Source: Phytoseiulus persimilis
Lineage: Eukaryota > Arthropoda > Arachnida > Mesostigmata > Phytoseiidae
NCBI GenBank assembly: GCA_037576195.1
Contig: CM075104.1
Coordinates: 3,354,775 to 3,418,774, forward strand
Direction of reading: 5' to 3'
DNA length: 64,000 nucleotides
Shown: positions 1-10,800 of the stretch, piece after piece
Position numbering within the stretch: position 1 is the stretch's first letter
Layout of the letters: every line of letters starts with the position of its first letter
Notes under the pieces: model-generated
Seen by the model: the letters and a program-made list of their open reading frames with translations, nothing else
Told to the model about the DNA's origin: nothing
Database searches by the model: none
Translations under genes and position numbers: made by a program

Positions 1-60
1 GCTCAAATACGGGTCCACCATAGAGTCTCTGGCCCCAGCCATCACCAACGAGTTCTGCCC
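1..60 (-). CDS. Candidate partial exon running off the left edge
   Basis: Strong acceptor ATGCCTCCTTCTCAG at 61-63 on the minus strand. In phase 0 the exon reads GQNSLVMAGARDSMVDPYLS to the window edge; in phase 1 it reads AELVGDGWGQRLYGGPVFE; phase 2 hits a stop. The phase 0 reading joins to the GTCTTT donor at 285 of the preceding candidate exon. Too short to assign to a family. Confidence 0.35.
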
Positions 61-285
61 CTGAGAAGGAGGCATATTGGTCTTGGTTCCCCGAGAAAAA
101 TCCTAGAGGGACCGGGTAGCCGAGGTTCAAGGAGTATGAGACTCGTCAAGCCTTTCCCGAGGGTCCCTGGACAGAGAATTCAGCTACTAGAAAAGAAACT
201 GGCGATCGCGCGTGACGCGTCGACCGAACCTTTCGGTATCTTCACGGATACTGATATACATGTCATGGACTTCCGCGGGAAAGAC

Positions 286-478
286 CTGCTGCCTCAGCCA
301 GCGAATCGGGAGCAATGAGCTACCGTTGGTCGCGTGGATATGACGTTGAGGGGTTGCGTCGGAGAAGCTGAAAACGTGTTGATCCATCTCCTCAAACTGT
401 GCGAGGGCATGAACCGATGCCTCCATTTGCCCCAGCGATTGCAAGGGGGGAGAGTTATTGAGCTCTCGCGGGGTGGAA
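286..478 (-). CDS. Candidate further tail exon near the left edge
   Basis: Open minus-strand frame reading STPRELNNSPPLQSLGQME, then HALAQFEEMDQHVFSFSD and TPQRHIHATNG, a Ser/Pro/Gln/His-rich composition unlike the arginine-rich background. Entering at 478 after GAG in phase 2 would be in frame with the phase 2 reading of the 4233-4373 exon; entering at 484 after AAG would be phase 0. Neither acceptor is strong. Possible donors are GTAGCT after 324 (phase 1) and GTCTTT after 286 (phase 0). It may be a distal kirre exon or part of another minus-strand gene. Confidence 0.35.
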
Positions 479-2800
479 CTCGCCTTCGACCGCGAACACG
501 GTCAGCGAAAATAGGCAGTGCATATCCTTGCTCGTTTCACCACCTTGTGCTTCAAGTTGGATCGAATGCGCGTTCGTGCGTGGTGTGGAAGTGGTATGGT
601 GAACTCACGAATTCGTCCGTAAATTCGTTCGCGATAGCCGTGGAACTTGGACGACCACAGCAACACAGCCTTCAATAATCTCCGTCCTTGAGAGGCGTCT
701 GCCCCCCGTCGGCAAATAGTTCTCCGCTGCGATCTCGCGACAAGTACGTGAACTCCAGTCGTCACCGTGAGGAGGCTGCTCGCGCAAACAAAATTATACC
801 ATAGAACCGAACCGTGCATGGCGATCTTTCAACAGCTGAAAACTCCAAGATCGAACAGCAGGTAGGAAGAGCGAGATATTCCCGCGTCTCAGATACGCTT
901 CGGTAGCGCATCATAGGTGTAGATCTTCTCCTCCGAAAAACGTCCTCGGATCTAAGTGGGGCGCCGAGGCTACTAGTTTTGATTGAAACGATATAGTTTG
1001 AACGACGTTTAGTTGAATTGTCGGCAATCGCGGATTCGTCGACTTTTGATGGTATGAAGTCTCTGCAACGCAATTAACACCCGCAACTCCTCACTCGTTG
1101 CACCCGGTTGAGTCGCGGGAAAAATATGCCTGCGCTCGTTTCCTGCCCAGTCCCTCAGAGGTGAATATTCCTCATCGAGTCGATATCGGATGGTATGAGT
1201 AGTTGGTTCGGTATCGCTCCTCCTTTCCTACACAGGGATGGTGAACGTCGAAAGAACGAGGCATGTTCCGGCATAAGATGATTCTTTCTCATGCTGTTTC
1301 GATCTCTCATATGCACATATTTCTCCACTCGTTTCAGAGGTGAATGGTAACGCGTTCACTGATCATTTTTCTTGGTTCCCCCAGCGTCGTTTGGTTTCCT
1401 TCGTCCTTCCTCTGTCCTTCGATGTTGAGTCGTGATGAAGTACAATCTGGACCGGGAATTCTCTTGGGGGATGCCTTCTTTCCTCGCATCCCAGAAGGAC
1501 ACGATCGTCGGTTCTAGGTCCCCCGCCTGCATTGCGGTTCACGCCGATGGGGGGATCGCGGCCACGTTGACGGGTTCTGGTGTTGAGAATACCTGCTCTT
1601 GTTACCACCCGAAGCCAACTGCCCCACGAGTTATGATGGGGTCGCGAGCGGATGTCTTGAAACCGGGAGGCTATCCTAGGTATGGACTACTCACAGATAT
1701 CCGATATGCATCGTTTGTCGGGCGTATTCAGGGCAGGGGTAACAGTGGAGTCCGTCGCAGCTACCACTCCTGCCGAATCAGCGTGGTGCGCTTCTTGATC
1801 GGAGAAGGGCGATTTCCTGCGAACTGAGTTTTAGGGAATGGGTTCCGGGAATTCGTTCCAGAGGAGCTGAACCCTGACCCCAGTTACACAATACTCGTGG
1901 CGGATGCGCGCTGACTCTCAATTCCATTCGTGACGACATGATTTCAAAAATCCGAGTTTCGTACCTCACTCACGGCGAGAACGAGAAACAGGCTTCACTT
2001 GGATCCGGACACTGGAATGCGGATCGCGATCTATGACAGCATCCGCTAGCGTTCGAGGCCCGCTCGTTCATTAGAGAGAATGAAGACTGCATTATTTACC
2101 GAGTTTTGTGAATATTGGACTCCTCTGACTCGAAGCCTCTCACGAATTGTCAATTCGCGACCCTTGTTCGGATTCCCCTGCCTCCCCGATAGTCGGTAGT
2201 GGTTGAGGGGCCGCGAGAGTCAAGGTTGTGGGGTGAGCGGGTAGCTGTGGTCTAAACTTGAGAGTCTTCAACCTGAACACGCACTTCCTCATCTCCGGAA
2301 CTGAGATGACAAAGACATGATATGCCGGAGTGATGCCGTGATGAACTCGGGATGAGCCGAGAATTGATTCGGATGAGTATCCTGGGCCGGTCTTGGAGAA
2401 GGTCGAGTTCGAGAAGAATCCGATACTAGCGCGGATATTTCTAGGAAAGAATATGGGTCGGTCCTGGAATGGCTCTGGGCTGAACCTTAGAGGAATTCGA
2501 GAGTTTGAAATAGAGTCCGAGTCTATCAGAGGAAACTTTTGGTGATATTCAACCAGATCTCGGAGAAGGTATCACCATGAATTCCCGAAAGACTGAAAAT
2601 ATTTAATGCTCCGTATGTCTGCGGAAACAGTTCGAGAATCCGCATCATGAAGCTGGCTTCCCCGCTCGGTCGGCCGCAAGCCGGCCGGCATGTATGAATA
2701 TGGTCTATAGAGATGTATGGATGGATATGGATTATTCCGACGATAAATGAGCTTGGCAAGACAACATAAGATGTGAGTGAATGAGGAGACAGATGATCTT
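479..2800. other. No recognisable gene
   Basis: I see no convincing exon, repeat or RNA gene here. Open frames are short or arginine-rich. If the exon candidates near the left edge belong to kirre, this is intron; if the poly(A) signal at 2.83 kb is used, it is downstream flank. Confidence 0.5.
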
Positions 2801-2828
2801 TGAGCAGACATTTTCACACATTAAAATC

Positions 2829-2834
2829 TTTATT
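2829..2834 (-). promoter_or_regulatory. Candidate poly(A) signal on the minus strand
   Basis: AATAAA on the minus strand inside a locally AT-richer block (about 2790-3110). It is followed on the minus strand by a T/GT-rich stretch (TTTTAATGTGTG) that could serve as the downstream element. The setting fits the 3' end of a kirre transcript form whose last coding exon is one of the candidates between 3.2 and 4.4 kb. A chance hexamer cannot be excluded. Confidence 0.4.
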
Positions 2835-3270
2835 TTACAAAATAAGCCAATCGATCGTCAAAGTTCATTGTTTACTTTTTCTCTCAAGAATGTAGTTGTG
2901 ATGGTTGTAGTGATTTGCGGCACATGTCGATTGCTCTTCATGCCTCTCCTTTTTTCCAAAGTGATTCTGCGGAATTTGTACAATGTATATTTACATCAGA
3001 AGCCAACTCATGACTGTTCTCCCACAGCTTCCAATGATATCTCATCTTCACACGAATCGATAACCGGATTTCAGAGCTACAGCAGTGCTCTTCACTCAAG
3101 GGCAGTGACAGGAGGGCCGAGCGGTCAGCAGCCCCTCACAAGACCTCTGAGTTGAGATTTCTCGGATGGAGCCTGCAGCCGCGGATTTTAAATGTTCCGA
3201 ATGATTCCCTAGCAAAGTCAAAATAGCCCCGCTAAATAGCCCGGAAAATAATCTGCCCACCGTCCTGTCC

Positions 3271-3353
3271 CTACCCAGAGGGGGGATTCTGCACGAGTTC
3301 CATTAGTGCTTCCTGGATCTTGTCGAGCTCTGCTGTTGTCGAGGATGATCCGA
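3271..3353 (-). CDS. Candidate short terminal exon ahead of a poly(A) signal
   Basis: Acceptor GATAAATCTTCAG at 3354-3356. In phase 1 it reads GSSSTTAELDKIQEALMEL then VQNPPSG and TAG at 3271-3273, with an amphipathic helix-like middle. Phase 1 would match a direct join to the transmembrane exon 8, giving a very short tail. In phase 2 the frame stays open further and ends in TGA near 3.23 kb. About 440 bases downstream there is an AATAAA on the same strand, so this could be a true 3' terminal exon. Unproven. Confidence 0.3.
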
Positions 3354-3746
3354 CTGAAGATTTATCGAGGTTTAAATGACGAGAAACTCATCGAAACCAA
3401 TGAATGTAGCCACCTATCCGGCAGTCAACCAAGCTGAATGCCGAACTGTTCAATGAAAGAAGTGAGCGGTGAATCCTGGCTGGTTGGCTCCAACTATCCA
3501 TCTATTGGCATAATCACAAATATTATACAAATCATTCATTCAACTCATTCCTCCATTCATCCATTCATTCGTTCGGCCTCAGTTTTGGGTCTGTGTCTCG
3601 TTTCGCTCTCGAGAGAGTCTTTTTTTCCGCTCTGAGCTCGAAGTCGGTAGTTCTGGAGCACGAAAAATTATTGCAGTTCCTTCCCGACGACAAACTCGAA
3701 ACGACCCTGATAGTCTGTGCGAATCACAGCACTTCTAGGTCTCAAA

Positions 3747-3926
3747 CTAGACCCCAAGTGAGGATGGTGTTCGAAGTTTGACTCCAGGCTTCGCGGAAAC
3801 AACTTGTTCCTGGCTGTTCGACGTGGTGTCTCCGCTCCCGAACTTCGAATCAAACAAGTCGTCCGTTGTTGTGTACACAATTGAGCAGTCCCTAGCATTT
3901 TGCTCGTTTCCGTCTCCCTTTGGCGA
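3747..3926 (-). CDS. Candidate alternative terminal tail exon
   Basis: Acceptor GTGTGTTGCAG at 3927-3929. In phase 0 it reads 59 residues to a TAG at 3747-3749, starting SPKGDGNEQNARDCSIV, through TTTDDLFDSKFGSGD and ending TPSSLGV. The acidic and polar, low-arginine composition is more protein-like than the background frames. It can follow exon 9 or the phase 0 reading of the 4233-4373 exon. A second frame (phase 2) is also open and ends further left, so the call is weak. No family signature seen. Confidence 0.3.
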   Translation of the reverse strand, partial: SPKGDGNEQNARDCSIVYTTTDDLFDSKFGSGDTTSNSQEQVVSAKPGVKLRTPSSLGV

Positions 3927-4232
3927 CTGCAACACACTTTACATTCACTTTTATAACATGGCTTCACCGCTAGCGGTCAGTTATCAAACATGGGTTGCCA
4001 ATTGACTGCCCTTAAACGATCCAACCACATGTCCGTTTTGCCCGGCGGTTATGTATCTGCAAAGACAGGAATCATCGAATGAACACTTGAGGGTTTATGA
4101 GTCGCCGAAATCGGGGATACGACGGACTCCAACGAGTGATGGAAGCTTGCTTTTAGGAGACGGGTCCCTTGTTGAACGTTGCTCGAGACGGGAAATTACT
4201 GCGTTCCGGCAGAATCGGAGCTTGTTAATTAC

Positions 4233-4373
4233 CTTTGAGGAGACATGTGATCCGGCGACATCCCCTGTTTTCGGAACGGTAGCGTCCCCGTTTGAGGCGG
4301 CGACGTTGTGTGCTGACGCAACGTGAACGTATTCCGCGATAACGTTCCACAATCCGAAGGGCTGGTCGCCGAA
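4233..4373 (-). CDS. Candidate alternative tail exon (frame ambiguous)
   Basis: 141 nt between acceptor TGGTTCTTGCAG and donor AAAG|GTAATT. The length is a multiple of three and all three frames are open, so phase alone does not fix the reading. Spliced from exon 10 via the GTGAGC donor (phase 2), it reads GSATSPSDCGTLSRNTF then TLRQHTTSPPQTGTL and ends GMSPDHMSPQ, a Ser/Thr/Pro-rich tail-like sequence. Spliced directly from exon 9 (phase 0), it reads FGDQPFGLWNVIAEYVHV and ends GSHVSSK. The first looks more natural for this tail. No homologue recognised. Confidence 0.4.
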
Positions 4374-4638
4374 CTGCAAGAACCAGTTAATCAGCGCCGT
4401 CGAAACCTATTTGCGAATCGCCTCAAATGGCTAAGTGAACCGTTACTCCGTTTTTTTTCCTGCAAGAACGGGCTTCTGCCTCGTTCAACAGAACAGTCCG
4501 ATCCCACACTTGGAGATGTTGCAGTGGCGAAGCAACAAAGTACCTCAGGAACCATACGTCACGCGAGTTCCGTTTCCGATCCAGCCAAGGTAATTCCCGA
4601 CTCCCACCATGAAAAAAACAGTGAAAAATTCACCCCGC

Positions 4639-4839
4639 TCACCCGGAGAGGTCGTTGAGCGCATACTGAGGAAGTATAAGAGCAGCATTAGTGACGCTGC
4701 CGTTATAGATAGCCCCGTTGGCAATAATGGGAGATGTCGCATGGAGGGGTGGCCCTCCTATGATTAGGCTGAAGTCCCCGCTGCCTATCGAGTCGCTGTA
4801 GGCCACCTGGTATCCAGCATTATTGTTTTGCTGACCATT
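4639..4839 (-). CDS. kirre: kirre coding exon 10: cytoplasmic tail, stop or splice donor
   Basis: Acceptor TACTCCTCTTGCAG, phase 0, matching exon 9. Encodes 66 residues (637-702) beginning NGQQNNNAGYQVAYSDS and ending YALNDLSG followed by TGA at 4639-4641. The TGA is part of a good donor, GG|GTGAGC at 4642. So the exon can either end the protein or be spliced with last base 4643 (phase 2 out). No PDZ-binding THV-type end is visible at this stop. The GYQVAYSDS tyrosines could be phosphorylation sites, which is an inference only. Confidence 0.65.
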   Translation of the reverse strand, partial: NGQQNNNAGYQVAYSDSIGSGDFSLIIGGPPLHATSPIIANGAIYNGSVTNAALILPQYALNDLSG

Positions 4840-7800
4840 CTGCAAGAGGAGTACACTTATTATAATACGTTTGTGTTCGATGTGCTCTTGCACCTCTCCT
4901 TCTTTTTGTCTCGGAAGAGCAGATCTATTCGCCCATATCTGAGTGTCTGTCTCAGTTCCCAGATGAGCCACCAAATGGAGATCACATCCTGCGCCTTCAA
5001 TACGACAAACAGAGAGAACGACGCTGGGTGCCTCCGCCCTGAGGTGATACAACTGTTACTCCGCCTGTCTTTTCGCAGATGGCCCCTTACCCTCTGGTTT
5101 CGATAATGCAAATCACTTATGCAGCTGGCGTGTCAGAGTCCTGCTACAGTCGAATCAATCTGTTCACTTTGTATATAGTGATCCATCGACCCATTCACCC
5201 ACCCGCTCCGAGTTCAAAAGTGCCTAGATCATGTTAGTACCAGCGATGTTATCGCAAGACACGGAATCGGAAGAACAGGCCTTGGAACAACAGCTTCCCA
5301 TTCTAAAATTTTCAATAATTATCATTCGTCCACTCCTGACTTAAAAGTACCCGAAAGAAATGCGTGGTCTCTCTTCTTTTCCCTGCTGCGATCACCTCGC
5401 ACGGTTTCTGCCGGAAATGTTGGGACCTAGGGAAGCCTCACTATCACCCATAACCACGAGTTAAACATTCTCACGAAAAAGCAGAGATCAAACTCCTGAA
5501 ATGGGTCGCCCATTTGGGTGGCTACATTCTACCTTCTACAAGCCCAGGTCAAGCGAAGGGTCAAGCTCTGGGGCTACGCTCTCCTTTCACGCATAAACTG
5601 TGCTCCTCGTTTGATTCTTCCTCCAACCGTTCTCTCATTCCCACTATTATATGTCCGCTTTCACATGGAGGCCGGGATAGGCGATCCCCAATTTAAAAGG
5701 ACTCCCAACTACCGCACGACACAGAGAGCTTCAAACATCTATGGGGAAGTTCGTCGAAGAGTCCCGAAACAACTGCCCCCCGATATTCAATTCCCCACCT
5801 CGCGGTAACATGACAGCTTATAGAGACATTCACGGGACTTGATAGAATGTTCGATGCTTCAAACGGCGGAAGATCGAGAAACATGCTCCAGTTCCCCGAG
5901 GCTCCCACGACACCTCGTATTCAGCGAATAGCGAAGAAAGCTAGCGTGGCGGAGGCCCTACAGGCAGCAACATCACTTCATCTTCGTAGAACAAGGAATC
6001 GAACAACACATCGATTTCTCGTACATCTTCACAAAGCCGCAGACGGGCGCACCCGTTCTTCTTCCGCAATTCCCTCGCAAGAGCCCGGCTCCCCTTTGTC
6101 ATTTTCACGGTAAGACCGACTGCTCCCAGTGTTGCCGACTTACCAAGAGCGACTTGAGAATGGCAAACATCGACTGACTTGGCATGATTACGTACCGCTT
6201 TGGGTCCTGTAGACGGCTGTCCGAATCCTTCGGAGGCGACTGCATGGTACGACGGTAACGCAGTATGCGAGTTGTCGTTATCGTTCCAAACGGGAGGTGG
6301 AACAGTTCCATCAACGTTTGTCATCGTAGGCGTGATTTCGACTTTCAGATCGCCGTTGGCTCCGGGGGTCGGGTCTCCGCTAAGAACGCCGTTCGGGAGA
6401 GCCTTCCCGTTCTTGTTCTCATTGCTGAAGTCTGTCAATTTGGGCGGGAGATAAGTTAGAAGGCTTTTCTCTCTTCTAGGCGGTGACGGCAGACTCGTCG
6501 AAGGGGTTCCGAGGGATTGGCTGCGGGCAGGCGGCGGGCGTGCCAACGAACGAGCGAGAAAGAGCGCGAGTCGGAGAGAAGCCTTTTGTTGGCTCCTGAC
6601 GCTGGCACCAACTCAATGCCTCGTTCCTATCTTCCACGTCGCCGTTGTCGTTGCTGTCGTATGCCAGTTAAAGCCTCCATTAAACCCCGCGACCCCGACG
6701 AGTGAACGAACCGAGTCGAACCAGCTTGCCTCTGCTTGACTGTCGGCGTGTGAGCGAACGAGTTTCCTCCACACCGTCACTAACACCACTAGCACATCAA
6801 CAAATAAAAACGTCCCGTCTTTCGGCGTTAGCGCGATCTCCGAAGATCTCCCCCCGAGCGATGAACCAGCCGAAGAACAGTAGCTTCCCATCTGAACGAG
6901 TCGGCTCCCCAAAGTTAAGGAATTCCTTATCTCGATCATGCTCCCGCTTCTGTATACGAACTGACCCCCCCCCGTGTAAGCCGACGACAAACAAGGAAAA
7001 ACCACGACTGTTGACAGCACGTCGCGGAAGTCTATGAAAATGATCCGCCGGTTTCTGCCCGAGCCCTTCTCCAGCCTACGGGCGGGAACAGCGTCCGATG
7101 CTGGGGTTGGAAACCCGGCAGAACCCAAACGAGCGCGATTCCATTATTCATTCAGACTGTCGACGGTTCGTCGAGATGCCGAGCTTGCTATGCATCGTTT
7201 CATTCAGAAAGTTTTTATTTGACGTGGCCCGCGACGTACCTTTGAGCGATGCAGACGGCGACCTCCGCCGAAAGCAGAATATGATCATGATGGATAATAG
7301 AACGATCACCACGGCTGCTGTCGTAGCACCGAGCATAACCACGAACGTCGCTATGTTCCGATGTTTTCTCACGGAGATGATCATGCTGTCTTCGCCGAAC
7401 GAGTTCCAGGCGGTGCAGTTGTATTCTCCGAAATCGCGATCGGACGCGTGATGGATCACGAGTAGATTTCTTTCACCATTTGTCAGAGGTTCTGCGCCAT
7501 TAGGGAGAAAGTTGTGTTCGTTTTAGAGCATGGCTCAGAGCGCGCGCGAGGATTCCGAGATCGGAGGAAAGCGGGCCAACCGCGAATACGGCGGCCGCAT
7601 CTTGAGCCCTTACCCTTAATCATCTCGATGCCCTGGTTGTTGTCAATATCGAGAAGCTGTCCATCCTTCTCCCAGCGAACCTTTCCAGTCGGAGGAACAG
7701 ACACGATGAGACATTCGACCTGCACTTCCTGGCCCTCCATCCCGTATTGTAGCGGCGGACTGCTAATGCGAGGAGGTCCCTTGACGTACACCGTGATCTC

Positions 7801-10800
7801 ATTAGTTATTTCCTGAAAAATCGAATTATCCCCCGTAACGATACACTTGTCCTCCGCTTCTCGTCAAGTCCAACTCCTTCCGGAGGAAACACGGGCGATT
7901 TGTGCTCTTGAGTGTTCGACGACAATCGAGCTTTTCAGCGAGCCGGACGAGAGTAGTTCCGTCTGGAAATCTCGCCGCTAGATCGCGGATTCAGCGCGGT
8001 CGTGCTTCGTTGAGAGCGGAATTCGCTGTTGATAACTGATGTTCTCCTTTCCATCGGTGCTCACCTGGAAGCCCGACACGGACGCTCGGCAGACGTATTT
8101 TCCGGCGTGCTCCTCTCTCATACTGCGAATGATGAGGGTTGATTGCTTTTCGAGGACTTGCGGACTTCCGTCCCGCATCCAAATAATGTCCGGCTTCGGG
8201 TTGCTATCAACCTCGCAGTTGAGTCTGACTTCAGTACCTGTTGACGAACGGCTCGTCTCAGATGTCTGAGTGTCCGATTGACGGCAACCCCCGTGGCTGG
8301 GATTCTTCCGCCATCTTTCCAGGAGACACGCGCTCCTCTGGAGAACTCACCTAGCTCCGCTGCAACTACCGCGACTTCCGACTTGAACTGGGGCTTGTAG
8401 TACACGTTCAATGTCTGAGTAGATTTGCTTGTACCGATCGAGTTACGCGCCTCGCACGTAACAGTCTCTCCGTTCATCTTGCGAGAGACCGAGTCGAGAA
8501 CGAGGATGTTCTGTGATTCATCCAACGGAATCGGCTCGTCATTCCGGAACCATCGGTAACTCAGATCCTCGGGGTTGGCTTGCGCTGAGCAAATGAAGCG
8601 GACGGTGTCTCCCTCCTGAACTCGTTCGTTTTCAACGGATAACGTGATTGCGGGCGGATCTGTCGGATGGATCGAGAGCAATTTTCGTTAGAACGATGGG
8701 GCGGAGAGGAGCTCGGGTGGATCGAATTCGACCGCAGACGCCAAGAAAAATTAAACATAGAGCACAGCATGGCAATGAGTCCCCGAGGCTCGAGTGTCGT
8801 TATCCGAGGGTGAGCTCTGCTCGGAGCGTGCAGCTCTGATCGCGCAGCAGAATGTGGAAGCACTTGATCCGCTTGATCATCATCATGCAGCTCGAATGAG
8901 GGTTTTATGCAAACGATTGCGAGAGGAACACGGCGCTTTGCGACGCGTCGGATTGACGGAATCAGATGTCAGTCAAGGAACGCTGATCGAACAAAGCCAG
9001 GCCGTCTCGGAAGAGCCTCGCAGCGACCACCGGGCCGTGAATTATGAACGCCCTCATTAGGAACGACTGGCTCCACATATTAAAGGCCTCAGGTGATCAC
9101 TTTTCCGGAAACTCCGGCTGGGGGATGCTTCTCCAAGAGCGCCGGAGCAGCATTGTCGTGTGGCGTCAGATGTTTTCAGAATTCCCACAGCTAATCAATG
9201 TCGAGGAGCCAACTCGGTCGTGTTTGCAGGAGCAGCCACTCGGAACACCCTTCACTCCGGAGGTCATCAAACAAAGTTTTCGATACGGGACGGTCCTATT
9301 CAGTTTTTCTCTGGAGAGCTCCTCTCCTCTCTGCCATTCAGCCGAGGTCTTGTTGGACCGGGCCGTCTCGAAACCCTGGCCTGGTTCCCTCGGTGTAACT
9401 CCCGAAATGAATCCACATTCCGTCACGACTCGTGAAGCTGCGCTGAACTCACATTTGACCTCGATGGTGACTGTTGCCAGCATGGGGTCGGAAGCCGCGG
9501 GGTTATCGGCTCGGCACGTCAGAGTTTGTCCGTCGTGGTCCTTGCTCGGATGGAAAGTCCACGTTAACACAGAATTTTCCCTCTTCGAGTCAGGGATCGA
9601 CTCCACCTCGCGATGCAGACCCGGTCCTGAAAGTAGATTGGGCAACTTCAATGAACGAAACTCGAAGCGATGAGAACTACATCTGTAGCTCGCCGCTCAG
9701 TCCCCGCCGCTTGGTCGGTTATCTCCACGAAAGCGAGAACAAACTCCGCCAGTTTCCGCAGGGGCGAGGACGGAGGTTGTTTGCAGACTGTGGAGTCTCT
9801 TGAGAAAGTTTCCGAACGTTGTCGGAACTTCCCGAACTTGAATGGCGGTGGAATTTTGAGCGGGGTCTCGCCGATCCTCTGCTCCGACAAGATTGGGGAG
9901 CTCTCAATGATTTTCCGAGCAGAGACCTCGTTTCCCGCGAGCCGGTCCCTCGCCGCCACCTTACCAGCGAGGATTCCAGTCTCCTTCGCTCCTCCACGCG
10001 AACCTTCGAGCTCGGGACTTCCTTGAGGTGAATGAGGGTTCTTTGAGCCCGGCTCGATTGAGTCACCGTCGAAGCTCAGCGAGCTGTATTACGGAACAAT
10101 CAATGACGATGAAAGCGAGCCGCCTTGCTGCGAGCCATCTAGGGATCTTGCCGAACTCCTTTTTTTTGGCGCCATGATCTCTCGATTCTAATGACGTAGC
10201 GTTTCGTTGAATTATTGATAGAGCGACGAGATCGCGTTCAGTTTTTACGGGGTTCCGATCGGCGTAGCCCTACCGAGCGGTGCGGGCTGGCGGGACGAAA
10301 ATAAGCTCATTATTTGCCGGGAGCTCGGAATGCTGGAGCCATTAATCAAAATCGTCATTTATCAGCTAAATGCTAATCCCATTCATCCATCAATTCTTTC
10401 AAAACAACGGATGCTGTAATGGATTCGTTCAGCCTACGGTCGTCGCGATTCTCCGCAATTCTTCACCGAAAGCAGGTTCATCCTCAACTTCCGGTGAAGG
10501 TGAAACCCCGACGGACATAGTTCGTCGGGAACACTGAGCGGCGCGATCATCGGAATCATCATCTATGAGAACATTCCGCGGACGCGAAGTTTCTGAGTTG
10601 AGCTGAAACGAAGCGCTGTCACTCGTGATTGAACGACGACGCCGTCGGTGGACTTAATGATGAGTGGCTGAGACGGAGCTGATTGTGGCTGTAGTGCGGG
10701 ACCGTCTGGATTTGTCAGCGGCCATGGGAAGGATCAGACGTGCTGGGCGGAGACACACTCGTCCGCCCCAACTCGAGAGCATTCCCTGCAGATGTAGACG

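Noticed and set aside
9044..9673. 209-codon plus-strand frame
   Set aside because: Antisense shadow of the Ig2 exon at 9453-9626; the minus strand carries the real coding signal.
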